A stretch of 47,040 nt of DNA from Nostoc linckia FACHB-104 (GCF_014696615.1 NZ_JACJQJ010000064.1:1-47040); one strand, 5' to 3'; positions 34,641-44,670 are shown, counted from the stretch's first letter. A program made the numbers and translations. The notes: generated by a model not told the origin, from the letters alone.

Positions 34641-35051
34641 TCACACACACTGCGAAATTCCTGCTAAATCAGCAACAGTTCCTGCTAATACATCTAAGTT
34701 AAATGGCTTGTGAAGATACCTTTGATAACCAGCTAAATATGCATTTCTGCGATCGTCATCTGTGACATAAGCGCTAAATGCGATCGCCGGAGTTTTTCTC
34801 CCTGTCTGTGCGTCAAGTTTTCTGATTTTTTTGATGAGAGAATAGCCATCTTCATCTGGTAAGCAAATATCACTAATCAGAATATCTGGTTGGAAGAATG
34901 AAAAGATTTCTATAGCCTGTTTCACTGATGTCGCTGTCTTTACTTCTGCTCCTTCTAATTCAAACAAAATACCTAAAAGCTTAATAGTATCAGGATCATC
35001 ATCAACAACTACTAATCTTAAACCCTGAAATGAAATAGGTTTCTTGTACAT
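34641..35051 (-). CDS. single-domain response regulator (receiver only)
   Basis: A 136-residue CheY-like receiver. 'LRLVVVDDDPDT' holds the acidic pair, Asp61 in 'ILISDICLPDEDGY' is the phosphoacceptor, 'IAFSAYVT' carries the Ser/Thr switch and 'YLHKPF' the Lys. There is no output domain, so it would act as a relay intermediate or by binding a partner. The family type (DDDPDT, 'ALTAYA'-like) is that often paired with cyanobacterial hybrid kinases; no kinase is in the same operon, though a MASE1 hybrid kinase with a similar receiver lies 2.6 kb away. Confidence 0.9.
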   Translation of the reverse strand: MYKKPISFQGLRLVVVDDDPDTIKLLGILFELEGAEVKTATSVKQAIEIFSFFQPDILISDICLPDEDGYSLIKKIRKLDAQTGRKTPAIAFSAYVTDDDRRNAYLAGYQRYLHKPFNLDVLAGTVADLAGISQCV

Positions 35052-35225
35052 GATTCGACTTAGTTAAATTTAAAAACTGGGATTAGCAACCGTATTAAAA
35101 CTACGTGATGAGCTATATATGATTTATCTGCCATTCATATAAAGATTAGATAAAGTTACCTCATGTCGTCTGTCCGGTTTCGTACATACAAATGTAAACA
35201 TATTTATCTGTCTATTTATATAGAT

Positions 35226-35963
35226 TTATCTATCTTCTTGATGTGGCAAGTTTCCGAATAATCGCGTAAATTCGTCTTTTACTACCTGGTAACACTCACA
35301 AGAAGCTGCTTCTAAACCTTTCCTATCTAAGATGCAAATATGTCCGCGATTGTAGCTGATGATTCCTGATTGGCTGAGAATACTAGCCGCGACACTTACA
35401 CCAGCACGCCTGACACCTAGCATTTGAGAGAGAAATTCTTGCGTTAAAGGAAACTCTTGCGATTGCATCCGATCGGAAATTTTTAGCAACCATCGTGCTA
35501 GGCGCTTATCTAAACTATGGAGGCGGTTACAAGCAGCGCCTTGCGCTAATTCTATTAATACAGCTTGTACGTAGCGTAGTAGCAGGTTTTGCAAAGGCCC
35601 ACCTTGGAAAAACTCCGCTTTAAGTATATCTGCGTTAATCCGCATCGCCTCGCCTGGAACTTGCACTATTGCTCGCATTGATGAAATATTGTCTCCCAAA
35701 ATTATAGGCAGACCTACCATGCCTTCTTGACTTACTAAGGCTACTTCCACTGTTGAACCGTCATCCATAGTGGCGAGTAAAGAAATTACTGCCTGATGGG
35801 GGAAATAGGCGTATTGGATTGGTTCTGCGACTTCGCAAATAACTTCCTGAGTTGGGAGAGAAACTAACTTAAAGTGAGAAGCAAGGCGTTCATATATATC
35901 AGATGGTAAAGCCCCAAGTAGCTGATTTTCCGGCTGCATTAGAGGTTTCTTTTCTATTAACAT
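35226..35963 (-). CDS. Crp/Fnr-family transcriptional regulator
   Basis: A 245-residue DNA-binding regulator. The start at 35963 has a good ribosome site (AAGGAG, about 8 nt upstream). The N-terminal cupin-like effector domain spans about 12-130 ('LVSLPTQEVICEVAEPIQYAYFPHQAVISLLATMDDGSTVEVALVS' region). The C-terminal winged helix has 'FPLTQEFLSQMLGVRRAGVSVAASILSQSGIISYNRGHICILD', with the recognition helix around 190-205. The usual cAMP-binding motif with R-[ST] in the beta-roll is not apparent, so it probably responds to another signal. 'EAASCECYQVVKDEF' is a conserved tail in this cyanobacterial/proteobacterial subgroup. Its target is unknown. Confidence 0.9.
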   Translation of the reverse strand: MLIEKKPLMQPENQLLGALPSDIYERLASHFKLVSLPTQEVICEVAEPIQYAYFPHQAVISLLATMDDGSTVEVALVSQEGMVGLPIILGDNISSMRAIVQVPGEAMRINADILKAEFFQGGPLQNLLLRYVQAVLIELAQGAACNRLHSLDKRLARWLLKISDRMQSQEFPLTQEFLSQMLGVRRAGVSVAASILSQSGIISYNRGHICILDRKGLEAASCECYQVVKDEFTRLFGNLPHQEDR

Positions 35964-36374
35964 TAGCTAACTCCTTAAATCCATTACCGCTATAAAAATT
36001 AACCAATGGGCAATAGAAAAATTAAGAACCTTTTCCTAATGTCATGATATAGAGTTTCTCAACAGAAGCGATAACAAAGCTCTACTTAATAATTTGCTTT
36101 ATCCATTGACATAATTATGACACAATTAGCAATTTATTTAACATCAAGATAATAATAGGTATCAGAAGTTCATTTAATCCTATTTTGTTAAATGCTTAAA
36201 AAAATTAATTAAATAAATAGCTACATATTTTTTTATTAGATACAGATTTGATAATAATAATTAACTAGCTAATGATGGATTTTAGTTGAAAAATAATAAA
36301 CTTATGTAAATATAAAACGTAATACAAGTCACAATATATCGCAATCCGATTTGATTTCTGAAAAATCTCAGTAG

Positions 36375-36402
36375 CGTGCGTTAGGCGTAGCCGTAACGCA
36401 CG
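36375..36402. repeat. palindromic repeat CGTGCGTTA...TAACGCACG
   Basis: CGTGCGTTA-GGC-GTA-GCC-G-TAACGCACG is a nearly perfect 28-nt hairpin, a solo copy of the family whose larger version is at 1273-1420. Confidence 0.7.
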
Positions 36403-36430
36403 AGGTATTAGAGACGTTACATATAAGGGA

Positions 36431-36503
36431 CTGTTGACTGTTGACTGTTGACTGTTGACTGTTGACTGTTGACTGTTGACTGTTGACTGTTGACTGTTGA
36501 CTG
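36431..36503 (+). repeat. STRR heptamer array (CTGTTGA)n, about ten copies
   Basis: Ten identical tandem CTGTTGA units, the longest and most uniform heptamer array in the window, ending 15 bp from the stop codon of the oxidoreductase gene. Its uniformity suggests recent expansion. Confidence 0.95.
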
Positions 36504-36517
36504 TGAGAGTTCCGTAA

Positions 36518-37531
36518 TTAATCAAGCTCAATTACGACTTTGCCAAAGTGTGAAGCACTTTTGAGATAATGGTAAGCTTCCTGAGCTTGAGTAAAAGGGT
36601 AAACTCTATCAATCACTGGCTGTAATTGCGAGTTTTGTATTACCTGATTCATCGCCTCAAACATTTTGCGACTGCCAACATAAATGCCTTGCAGTGTTAT
36701 GCTCTTGAAAAGTATAGGCATGGGGTCAATCTCATTTCCTCTTCCTGAGAGTACGCCAATTAAGCTGACACGTCCCCCTACCCTAACTGCTTGTAAAGAT
36801 TTAGGTAATGTACCTGCACCACCTACTTCTACTACATGATCTACACCTATGCGATCGGTCATTGCATAAACTTGTTTTTCCCAATCTGGGGTTGTTTTAT
36901 AGTTGATTGTTTGATCTGCGCCCAAAACTAAAGCCTGTGCTAACTTATGATCGCTGCTGGAACTAAGGATTACTTTCGCACCAAATATTTTGGCAAACTG
37001 AAGCGCAAACAGAGATACTCCACCTGTACCCAGCAGTAATATAGTATTACCTTCAGTAATATTGCCTTTAGTAACTAGAGCGTGCCAAGCTGTGACTGCT
37101 GCACAGGGTAAAGTTGCACCTTGAATATAAGATATATGATTAGATAATATTACTAAGCCATCTTGGTGTAAAACAACATACTCAGACAGCATTCCATCGA
37201 TCCCACCGCCTAAGTCAGATTTCATTTTTTCTTTGGTTAAAGCACCAGAAATCCAGTCTTGGAAGAAGATACCCGCGACGCGATCGCCTACTTTGACTCT
37301 TGTTACCCCTTCTCCGATAGCTAGCACTTCCCCCGCACCGTCAGACATAGGAACCAGAGGATATTTCACCCCCGCCCCATAAGCCCCCTCAGCGACTAGC
37401 AAGTCACGGTAATTGAGGGCTGTGGCTTTGATTTTGATTAAAACTTGTCCCGCACCTGGTTGGGGTTCTGGGCGATCGGTTAATTTGAGTGCATCAATTC
37501 CCGCATTACTTTGAAGTACATAAGTTTTCAT
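36518..37531 (-). CDS. MDR-superfamily NAD(P)-dependent oxidoreductase (quinone oxidoreductase/alcohol dehydrogenase-like)
   Basis: A 337-residue medium-chain dehydrogenase/reductase. The start is the ATG at 37531, preceded by AGGAGGAA 5 nt upstream. The GroES-like catalytic domain has 'VLIKIKATALNYRDLLVAEGAYG' and 'MSDGAGEVLAIGEGVTRVKVGDRVAG'. The Rossmann domain has 'ILLLGTGGVSLFALQFAKIFGAKVILSSSS' (G-x-G-x-x-S). The catalytic-zinc Cys and 'GHE' motif of zinc alcohol dehydrogenases are absent ('NYRD' and 'SDGAG' instead), so it is of the zinc-free quinone-oxidoreductase type. The substrate is unknown. It is monocistronic, with the heptamer array right behind it. Confidence 0.88.
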   Translation of the reverse strand: MKTYVLQSNAGIDALKLTDRPEPQPGAGQVLIKIKATALNYRDLLVAEGAYGAGVKYPLVPMSDGAGEVLAIGEGVTRVKVGDRVAGIFFQDWISGALTKEKMKSDLGGGIDGMLSEYVVLHQDGLVILSNHISYIQGATLPCAAVTAWHALVTKGNITEGNTILLLGTGGVSLFALQFAKIFGAKVILSSSSDHKLAQALVLGADQTINYKTTPDWEKQVYAMTDRIGVDHVVEVGGAGTLPKSLQAVRVGGRVSLIGVLSGRGNEIDPMPILFKSITLQGIYVGSRKMFEAMNQVIQNSQLQPVIDRVYPFTQAQEAYHYLKSASHFGKVVIELD

Positions 37532-37646
37532 CAAATTCCTCCTAGACGAAAATCACAAAAAAACTCAAACTTAGGTAATTTTGCATAACAACTGCAAAAA
37601 ACTAAACAGCGATGCGAAAAGCAGCAGCAAAAATTAGCCCTAATCC

Positions 37647-40265
37647 CTAACCTCTAACTCCTAACTCTAAAAGTTCTGTGGTTGCTGATAACAATTTTCC
37701 TAGTTCAACTGGCTTCGCTAAGTGCATTTGAAACCCTGCAGCCAGTGCTTGTTTTTGGTTCATTTCTCCTGCAAAAGCAGTGAGTGCGATCGCGGGGATT
37801 TTTCCTCCTTTTTCTGGAGGCATAGTGCGAATTAAACGTATTAGCATATAGCCATCTATGCCTGGCATGGCAATATCACTTAAAAGTAAATCTGGTGGTG
37901 ACTGGGCAATTATTTCTAAAGCTTCTCCAGCTGAATTTACTGCTGTTACTGAGGCTCCTAAATTTTCCAGCATAATTGTGAGAAATTCACCTGTATCTCT
38001 GTCATCATCTACTACTAAAATATGTAATCCTGACAAACTACTATAATTCTGGAGCTTTTCGCATTTTTTAACTATTTTTGGCTGTTCAGGCATTAATGGT
38101 AAATTAATAGTAAATATTGCACCTTTGCATTCTCCTAAGCTTTCTACGCGAACAGATCCACCATGCAGTTCTGTGAGATTCTTCACAATTGCTAACCCCA
38201 AACCCAAGCCCCCAAATTCTCGGGTAATTGTGCCATCACCTTGGCGGAAATATTCAAATACATGGGGTAAAAACTCGTGACTAATCCCTTTACCATTATC
38301 TTTAACTTGAATTACAGCATCGGTATCTATCTGTTCTAGCTGTACTTCTATTTCTCCTCCTGGTGGTGTAAATTTTACGGCGTTAGAAAGGAGGTTCCAG
38401 ACAATTTGCTGTAGACGAGCGCCATCACCAGCTACTAGCCCAATATTTTCCTGAAAAAATGTTTTAACTTGAATATTTTTAGCTTCTAATGCTAAATGCA
38501 TTGTCTCCAAAGCCGCTGTAATAGTATTAACTAAATTCACTGGCTGGATATTTAAGACCATTTTCCCTTGTTGAATCCGGGAAACATCTAACAAGTCTTC
38601 AATTAATTGAATTTGTAACTTAGCATTGCGTTCAATAATGTCTAGACCTTGCAGCAGCTTTTCTCCCTGATAGTTGTACATTTTAATTAATGATGCCCAA
38701 CCTAAAATCGGGTTGAGTGGAGTACGTAATTCGTGAGAAAGTACGGCTAAAAATTCATCCTTGAGTCGGTTGGCTTTTTCAGCATCAGCGCGTGCAGCCT
38801 GTTCTCTTGTGAGTAAATCTTCGCGTTCAACTTCTGCTTGTTTGCGCCTGGTGATGTTTCTAAAAAATATACCCAAACCATCTTCCGATGGATAAGCATG
38901 GGCTTCAAACCACTTATTATCAGCTTCGCAAAAAGCCTCAAAATGTACAGGTACGCCATCATTTAAAGCTCGACGATATTCCCACTCAAAGGTTGTATTT
39001 TCAGCACCAGGCCACTGTCGCCAAAAATTTTTACCTAGGAGTTGATCTGAGCCTAAGCCAGTAATTTTGACTGCTTGTTGATTGACATAAGTAATTTGCC
39101 AGTCATGATTTACAGCAATAAATGCATCAGTCATGCTTTCAAGAATGTTAGCTAGACGTTGACGCAGGGAATGTTCACGCTTGAGTAATTCATCTTTTTC
39201 TTGGTTTGATTCTTCCAATCGAACATTAGTTTCTACTAGTGAATCATTTAGTTGAATGAGTTTTTCTGTGAGGGCTGCACGGGCTTGATATTCACCAAGT
39301 CTGACTCTTTCTACAGCTAATGCTATATGACTTTTTGCCCTTTCTGTAATTGCAGTTCCCACAAGTAAGCCAACAGCACACTGCACTAATAAACTTAGTT
39401 TGTGAACATGTAAAACTTCTGGTGGTACAGGAAACTGGGACATTAAGGTAGCATTAGGGTAGACAATTAAATAACAAAATAAAGTTACCAATACGCAGAA
39501 AGTAGAGATTAACATTCCACTGGTAACACCAAAGCGACTTGCTGCCCATAAAACAGGAACAAAGCTCAAAAATGATAGTTGTTGGAACTTAAAGCTGGTT
39601 TGATGAGTTTGGGTAACAGTGAGAATTGCGATCGCCACACAAAATAAGATAATGATGCCAATTTCCAGGATGTAGCGCCGGGATTGCTGAAAATTGACGG
39701 CATTTAAACTAGAATCTGAGGCTTCCAAATTGGGTAACCAGCCTCTATATTGCAGGTATGGAGTTAAAACTAGTAGCGCAGTAGGTGTAATCGCCATGAC
39801 TCCAATAGCATTACCTAACCACCAATGAGGAATATTTTGAGCCAGGGTAGCCGCTGGCATTTTTCCTACAGCTACCCAAGCTAAACTACCAACCACAGCT
39901 AAGCAAGCGGAGGCTACTATCGGTACGCTTAAAGTAAAAATTGCTGCATCTTTGAGGCTATTTAATTTAAGTGAACCTTGATTAAAACGACGATAGAGTA
40001 ACCAAGCAACAGTTGGTTCGATCACATCAACCAAACTAATTAGCTGTTCCCAACCATCTAAGCCCCAAAATCTTGACATCAATAAAGATGCCACCCCTGT
40101 AAGCAAAATACCATAGGGGCCGAACCAAAAAGTGAGAGCGATCGCCACACCTGATGGCGGAAACCATAAGGATATTCCTGGCTGAATTTGGTAGATGAGG
40201 GCCATTTTATGAGCCAAGATTAAGGCTAATAACCCTACAAATGTCATTACAAGCCTTCTGTACAT
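37647..40265 (-). CDS. membrane hybrid histidine kinase, MASE1-PAS-HisKA-HATPase-REC
   Basis: An 872-residue inner-membrane sensor. The N-terminal about 310 residues are a MASE1 integral membrane sensor with roughly eight hydrophobic helices ('GISLWFPPSGVAIALTFWFG' is characteristic). Then come a coiled coil (about 315-370), a PAS domain (about 370-490, 'FIAVNHDWQITYVNQQAVKITG'), HisKA 'FLAVLSHELRTPLNPILGW' with His511, and HATPase boxes ('NLLSNAVKFTPPGG', 'DNGKGIS', 'GGLGLGLAIVKNL'). The C-terminal receiver has Asp797 in 'LLLSDIAMPGIDGY'. All catalytic residues are intact. The MASE1 ligand is unknown. It lies upstream of the MDR oxidoreductase on the same strand with a 115-bp gap. Confidence 0.92.
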   Translation of the reverse strand: MYRRLVMTFVGLLALILAHKMALIYQIQPGISLWFPPSGVAIALTFWFGPYGILLTGVASLLMSRFWGLDGWEQLISLVDVIEPTVAWLLYRRFNQGSLKLNSLKDAAIFTLSVPIVASACLAVVGSLAWVAVGKMPAATLAQNIPHWWLGNAIGVMAITPTALLVLTPYLQYRGWLPNLEASDSSLNAVNFQQSRRYILEIGIIILFCVAIAILTVTQTHQTSFKFQQLSFLSFVPVLWAASRFGVTSGMLISTFCVLVTLFCYLIVYPNATLMSQFPVPPEVLHVHKLSLLVQCAVGLLVGTAITERAKSHIALAVERVRLGEYQARAALTEKLIQLNDSLVETNVRLEESNQEKDELLKREHSLRQRLANILESMTDAFIAVNHDWQITYVNQQAVKITGLGSDQLLGKNFWRQWPGAENTTFEWEYRRALNDGVPVHFEAFCEADNKWFEAHAYPSEDGLGIFFRNITRRKQAEVEREDLLTREQAARADAEKANRLKDEFLAVLSHELRTPLNPILGWASLIKMYNYQGEKLLQGLDIIERNAKLQIQLIEDLLDVSRIQQGKMVLNIQPVNLVNTITAALETMHLALEAKNIQVKTFFQENIGLVAGDGARLQQIVWNLLSNAVKFTPPGGEIEVQLEQIDTDAVIQVKDNGKGISHEFLPHVFEYFRQGDGTITREFGGLGLGLAIVKNLTELHGGSVRVESLGECKGAIFTINLPLMPEQPKIVKKCEKLQNYSSLSGLHILVVDDDRDTGEFLTIMLENLGASVTAVNSAGEALEIIAQSPPDLLLSDIAMPGIDGYMLIRLIRTMPPEKGGKIPAIALTAFAGEMNQKQALAAGFQMHLAKPVELGKLLSATTELLELGVRG

Positions 40266-40567
40266 AGGCTTAAGAAAGCAATTTCCTGATTTTTAACGAA
40301 AAAGCGGGAGAATCTAGAATCTTTAGATAAGAGGTTTGATAGCGGTTCTCATCTTAGTGAGGTACAAGCATAAATAATTAACCGCAGATAAACGCAGATA
40401 AACGCAGATGGAAACAGATAAATTTGTACCCTAGTAGATTAGGAAACGCTATATATCCATAAATATATGGAAAAGAAAGAAAAATTTAAATATATGGTGC
40501 TTGTTTGAAACCCCATAGCGAACAGTAGGAATTTTTCTTCCCCCTTTTATCTTGAACTTTTTACCTC
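40266..40567. other. intergenic region with short tandem repeat
   Basis: About 300 bp. At 40380-40412 there are three tandem AACGCAGAT-type units. The rest is A/T-rich and should hold the promoter of the MASE1 kinase gene. No gene is seen. Confidence 0.5.
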
Positions 40568-41686
40568 TTATCTCAACCGTCGCTGCAACCATAAAGCCAG
40601 TAACGGTAAAGCCAGCCGATAACCCTGTTCTGCATTGTAAATCAAACCCTTGTGCTGTAAACCAGTTAAAGCACCTTGAAGACTACCACCTCTTGATAAT
40701 CCATGTTTTTGTATATACTCTTTACTTTGCGGTTTTTCTGTGGGATCTAAAGCTAAACATTCCAGCAAGTGTACCTGATTTGCTGGCAGAAGCATCAGTA
40801 AAGATTCAAAAATAATCGATAAATCTTTGAGTAATGCTTCGATAGCTTGTTGTACCTCTTCTTCAGTAATTAATCCGTCCGAGCGACACAAAGTTTGCAG
40901 ACGGCGAATTAACGCCATTGCATCGCCTATATGTCCCTGCACTGCTTCTAGGAAAAGTTGTAATGCTTGAGAGCGAGAATCAAATTTTAGTTCTTGTGTA
41001 TGTAAAATCTCTCTCGCCCAAACTGCTAAAACATCTTTACTTAAGGGAGGTAACTGCACAGTTTCTAAAGCATAGTCAGTCTCATCTGTTTGCTGGCTTG
41101 TCTCAGCAATAGTAGCAATGAGAACATAACTGACTTCAGATTGCGCCTTAATTTCTCCTCTAAATGTTGTTTCCCATAAATTATTTCTATCCCAAGAACG
41201 GATATGAGGAAAACTGTGCAAAATTAGCACTACCCGTTGCTGCAAATCTACAGCAATGATTTGTGGTAATGCTAGTAAAATTTCAAATGCTTGCCATAGC
41301 TGCTTTGGGTTGAGAGAAGGCAATAATTTGAGTTTACCTTCAGGATTGCCAACAAAAAACTCATGAGCATTTTGAGCAACCCAACCTTGGATTTTTTCGG
41401 CTGACCAATTTTGGCTAATTGCTTCAGCTAACAATTGTACAAATCGCTGCCCATCTATGGCGCGGATGCAATCTATCTCCAGCACGATCGCACCCACTTC
41501 TTGAGCAGCACCTCGCACCAAGGTTCGTCTTCCACTCCCCGGTACGCCTGTAATCAGCAAATCACCATCCCGCGCCAGCACTTCTACTATGTGCTGAAAT
41601 TCCGCTGAACGTCCAATTAATTGCAAAGGAGTAGACAAATCCAAAATGTACCCGCCTTCTAAGTTCCCACCTGTAACGCCCAGCAT
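40568..41686 (-). CDS. AAA-type ATPase (ORC/Cdc6- or STAND-like)
   Basis: A 372-residue ATPase from the ATG at 41686 ('MLGVTGGNLEGGYILDLSTP'); upstream in-frame codons to 41797 translate a G-rich repeat and are excluded. The core has 'LIGRSAEFQHIVEVLARDGDLLITGVPGSGRRTLVRGAA' (Walker A GVPGSGRRT, with Arg replacing the usual Lys: G-S-G-R-R-T), Walker B-like 'QQRVVLILHSFPHI', and a C-terminal helical region ending in a winged-helix-like segment ('SLQGALTGLQHKGLIYNAEQGYRLALPLLALWLQRRL'). The Arg at the P-loop Lys position could impair hydrolysis or be tolerated; read from the sequence it is clear. Function unknown; a STAND regulator or transposon-type ATP-binding protein are options. Confidence 0.75.
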   Translation of the reverse strand: MLGVTGGNLEGGYILDLSTPLQLIGRSAEFQHIVEVLARDGDLLITGVPGSGRRTLVRGAAQEVGAIVLEIDCIRAIDGQRFVQLLAEAISQNWSAEKIQGWVAQNAHEFFVGNPEGKLKLLPSLNPKQLWQAFEILLALPQIIAVDLQQRVVLILHSFPHIRSWDRNNLWETTFRGEIKAQSEVSYVLIATIAETSQQTDETDYALETVQLPPLSKDVLAVWAREILHTQELKFDSRSQALQLFLEAVQGHIGDAMALIRRLQTLCRSDGLITEEEVQQAIEALLKDLSIIFESLLMLLPANQVHLLECLALDPTEKPQSKEYIQKHGLSRGGSLQGALTGLQHKGLIYNAEQGYRLALPLLALWLQRRLR

Positions 41687-41860
41687 ACTAAGTTGTGCTG
41701 TTAGTGGGCAAGCGTAGGGGGTGGGGATTGGGGACTTGGCTAGGCAGGGGGGCAGGGAGCAAGGGAGAAATGACAAACACCAAACACCCATTACCAATTA
41801 CCAACAATAAATTGAAGCTAACTATGATTACTATCAAAATTATCTAGTGCTTAAATATAT

Positions 41861-41900
41861 TTGACACTAACATAAAGTGCTATAAGATATATAACACTTT
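41861..41900 (+). promoter_or_regulatory. promoter with overlapping dyad (operator candidate) of the P-type ATPase gene
   Basis: TTGACA (41861-41866) is followed after 16 bp by TAAGAT (41883-41888), a good sigma-70 pair. A dyad AAAGTG-c-TATA-agata-TATA-a-CACTTT (41874-41900) covers the -10 region. The arms and spacing are as expected for a dimeric repressor that would block the promoter. The ribosome site AAGGAA lies just after it (41906-41911). Confidence 0.55.
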
Positions 41901-41916
41901 AAAAAAGGAAATAGTT

Positions 41917-44664
41917 ATGGCTCCAGCTGTATCTACCATCGCTCCAGAAGATAAGCAGCTGACTGTTTGGCATGGCTTGGATATTTCGGAGGCGATCGCG
42001 CGTTTGCAAAGTGATGCTGAGTATGGGTTGAGTAAGGCTACAGCACAACGTTTGTTGAATGAAGTGGGCGCAAATGAACTGACGGCGAAGCCTGGTCAAC
42101 CTTGGTGGTTAAAATTTTTACTGCAATTTAACCAACCGTTACTGATTATTTTGTTGTGTGCGGGTTTGGTGAAGGCGGTAACTGGTAGTTTTGTCAACGC
42201 TGGGGTAATTTGGGGTGTGACGACTACTAACGCCATCATTGGGTTTATCCAAGAGTCAAAAGCCGAGAGTGCGATCGCAGCTTTAGCCAAAGCCATTACT
42301 ACAGAAGCCACTGTGATCCGCGATGGTCAAAAAATTCGCATACCATCTAGTGAGTTAGTACCTGGAGATATGGTATTACTAACTTCTGGCGATAAAGTGC
42401 CAGCAGATTTACGGTTAATTCAAGTAAAAAATCTCCAAATCGATGAATCTGCTTTAACAGGGGAATCGGTGGCGGTAGAGAAAGATACTGCAATTCTCCA
42501 GCCAGATACCGCCTTAGCTGAACGGAAAAATATGGCTTATGCGGGTGGTTTTGTTACCTTTGGGCAAGGTACGGGAATTGTTGTGGCTACAGGAAACGCT
42601 ACGGAAACCGGGCGTATTTCCCAACTAATGGAGCAGCATACCAATCTCTCTACGCCTTTAACCAGAAAATTCGACAAATTCAGCCAAAATTGGTTGTATA
42701 TGGTGCTAGGGCTGGCTACCCTCTGCTTTGTTGTGGGATTAGGTTCTCGCAGCTTTCAAGATGCTTTAGAAGCGGCGGTAGCGTTAACAGTCAGCGCCAT
42801 TCCTGAAGGCTTACCAGCAGTAGTCACAGTTACACTGGCCATTGGTGTTTCCCGCATGGCGCGACGCAATGCAATTATCCGCAAATTACCCGCAGTGGAA
42901 ACATTAGGTAGTGCAACTGTCATTTGTTCCGATAAAACCGGGACTTTGACAGAAAACCAAATGACAGTACAAGCCATCTATGCAGGAGGACATCAATATA
43001 CTGTCACTGGTGTAGGTTATGCACCCGATGGGGAAATTCTCAACGACGAACAACCAATAAATTTGAACAGCGATAAGGGTTTGCAAGAATGCTTAATTGC
43101 TGGCTTATTGTGCAACGATTCCCACATTGAATACAAAAATGATCGGTGGGTAGTGATGGGAGATCCCACCGAAGGCGCATTAATTGCAGCTGGAAATAAA
43201 GCTGGTTTCAATCAGTCTACCTTAGCCCAGCAAATGCCCAAGCTGGATGGCATACCCTTTGAATCAGACTTTCAATATATGGCGACTTTGCACGCCACAT
43301 CCAAGGGAAAAACTATATATATCAAGGGTTCAGTTGAGGCGATTTTACAACGCTGCACCTTGATGTTAAATACCAATGGACAACCCCGCCCTATTGATTG
43401 TGTAGAAACATTAAAACAAACTTCCATCGAACGGGAAGTGAATATTATGGCACGCCAAGGCTTGCGGGTGTTGGCGTTAGCGAAAAAGCCCGTTAGGGAT
43501 GAACAAAATACGCTAGATCATCCAGATATTGCCGATGGCTTGATATTTTTAGGCTTACAGGGAATGATCGATCCACCCCGTGAGAGTGCAATTAAAGCGG
43601 TGCAAGCCTGTCAATCAGCCGGAATTCAAGTGAAGATGATTACCGGAGATCATGCTATCACAGCTCAGGCGATCGCTCGTCGCATGGGAATTAACAAAAA
43701 TGGTTCGGTTCTCGCCTTCACAGGTGCAGAACTCGCACAGATGGAACCAGCAGAACTTGCCCAAGTAGCGGAAGAAGGCGTAGTCTTTGCCCGTGTCGCC
43801 CCCGAACAAAAGCTGCGTTTAGTCGAAGCCTTGCAATCCAAAGGCGAAATCGTCGCTATGACAGGAGATGGTGTCAACGATGCACCCGCCTTAAAACAAG
43901 CAGATATTGGGATTGCAATGGGAGGCGCAGGTACAGAAGTTGCCAAAGAAGCTGCAGATATGCTGCTTACCGATGATAACTTTGCTTCCATAGAAGCGGC
44001 TGTAGAAGAAGGGCGTGCAGTTTATAAAAACCTAATCAAGGCGATTTGCTTTATTTTGCCTGTGAATGGTGGGGAATCAATGACAATTTTGATTAGTACA
44101 TTATTAGCGAGAGACTTACCGATTTTATCCTTACAAGTTCTCTGGCTAAATATGCTCAATTCCATCACCATGACAGTACCCTTAGCCTTTGAACCCAAAG
44201 CGCAAAATGTCATGCAACAAGCACCGCGCCATCCCAACGAACCGTTATTATCGGCAAGTCGCTTAAAACGAATTTTAGCAATTTCTTTGTTTAACTGGAT
44301 TGTGATATTTGGCGTATTTGAATATATCCGGCAAACCACAGGCGATTTAAATTTAGCGCGCACAATGGCAATTAACTCTTTGATTGCGGGGCGGATATTT
44401 TACTTGTTGAGCATTAGTCAATTAATACCCAATTTGATTGCCAAAATGGACGGTACAATTCAAGAGAATGTTGATATTCCTGCTATTGCTTTCGGGATTT
44501 TGGGGGCGATTATTTTGCAGATTATCTTTGCTCATGTGCCGTTCATTAATTATGTATTTGAAACAGCACCTTTAAGCTGGCAGCAGTGGTTATTCTGTTT
44601 AGGTGTAGGTTCACCGATGATTCTTTGGGCAGCCGTTGTCAATCGTTTCGATCCGCCCAATTAA
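41917..44664 (+). CDS. P-type cation-transporting ATPase (P2-type, calcium-pump-like)
   Basis: A 915-residue membrane pump. It shows an N-terminal cation-ATPase segment ('[19 protein letters not shown]'), actuator 'LTGES', phosphorylation motif 'SDKTGTLT' with Asp339, nucleotide-binding 'KGSVEAIL', hinge 'MITGDH' and '[17 protein letters not shown]', and about ten membrane helices. The M4 motif 'AIPEGLP' and M5 'VNGGES' retain the Glu and the Asn/Glu positions of calcium pumps. In M6, however, '[10 protein letters not shown]' has Ser where SERCA has the site-I/II Asp (Asp800). The ion could thus be other than calcium. The promoter/operator just upstream suggests inducible expression. A terminator follows at 44671. 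Confidence 0.9.
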   Translation: MAPAVSTIAPEDKQLTVWHGLDISEAIARLQSDAEYGLSKATAQRLLNEVGANELTAKPGQPWWLKFLLQFNQPLLIILLCAGLVKAVTGSFVNAGVIWGVTTTNAIIGFIQESKAESAIAALAKAITTEATVIRDGQKIRIPSSELVPGDMVLLTSGDKVPADLRLIQVKNLQIDESALTGESVAVEKDTAILQPDTALAERKNMAYAGGFVTFGQGTGIVVATGNATETGRISQLMEQHTNLSTPLTRKFDKFSQNWLYMVLGLATLCFVVGLGSRSFQDALEAAVALTVSAIPEGLPAVVTVTLAIGVSRMARRNAIIRKLPAVETLGSATVICSDKTGTLTENQMTVQAIYAGGHQYTVTGVGYAPDGEILNDEQPINLNSDKGLQECLIAGLLCNDSHIEYKNDRWVVMGDPTEGALIAAGNKAGFNQSTLAQQMPKLDGIPFESDFQYMATLHATSKGKTIYIKGSVEAILQRCTLMLNTNGQPRPIDCVETLKQTSIEREVNIMARQGLRVLALAKKPVRDEQNTLDHPDIADGLIFLGLQGMIDPPRESAIKAVQACQSAGIQVKMITGDHAITAQAIARRMGINKNGSVLAFTGAELAQMEPAELAQVAEEGVVFARVAPEQKLRLVEALQSKGEIVAMTGDGVNDAPALKQADIGIAMGGAGTEVAKEAADMLLTDDNFASIEAAVEEGRAVYKNLIKAICFILPVNGGESMTILISTLLARDLPILSLQVLWLNMLNSITMTVPLAFEPKAQNVMQQAPRHPNEPLLSASRLKRILAISLFNWIVIFGVFEYIRQTTGDLNLARTMAINSLIAGRIFYLLSISQLIPNLIAKMDGTIQENVDIPAIAFGILGAIILQIIFAHVPFINYVFETAPLSWQQWLFCLGVGSPMILWAAVVNRFDPPN

Positions 44665-44670
44665 TAGTAG

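Larger units (their letters stand above)
35964..36517. other. A/T-rich intergenic region ending in repeats
   Basis: About 550 bp. The Crp promoter must be in the first part. The second part has a palindromic repeat (36375-36402) and a long heptamer array (36431-36503). A reverse-strand frame through the array (36265-36531) is not a credible gene. Confidence 0.5.

Noticed and set aside
36431-36503. CRISPR array suspicion for the CTGTTGA and other arrays
   Set aside because: Units are contiguous 7-mers without spacers; these are STRR repeats.
36265-36531. Reverse-strand frame of 88 codons through the CTGTTGA array
   Set aside because: Most of it is the translated heptamer repeat, and it overlaps the end of the MDR oxidoreductase gene.
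41687-41797. Longer N-terminus for the AAA ATPase gene at 40568
   Set aside because: The extra 37 residues translate a G-rich gap repeat (GGGGATTGGGGAC type).
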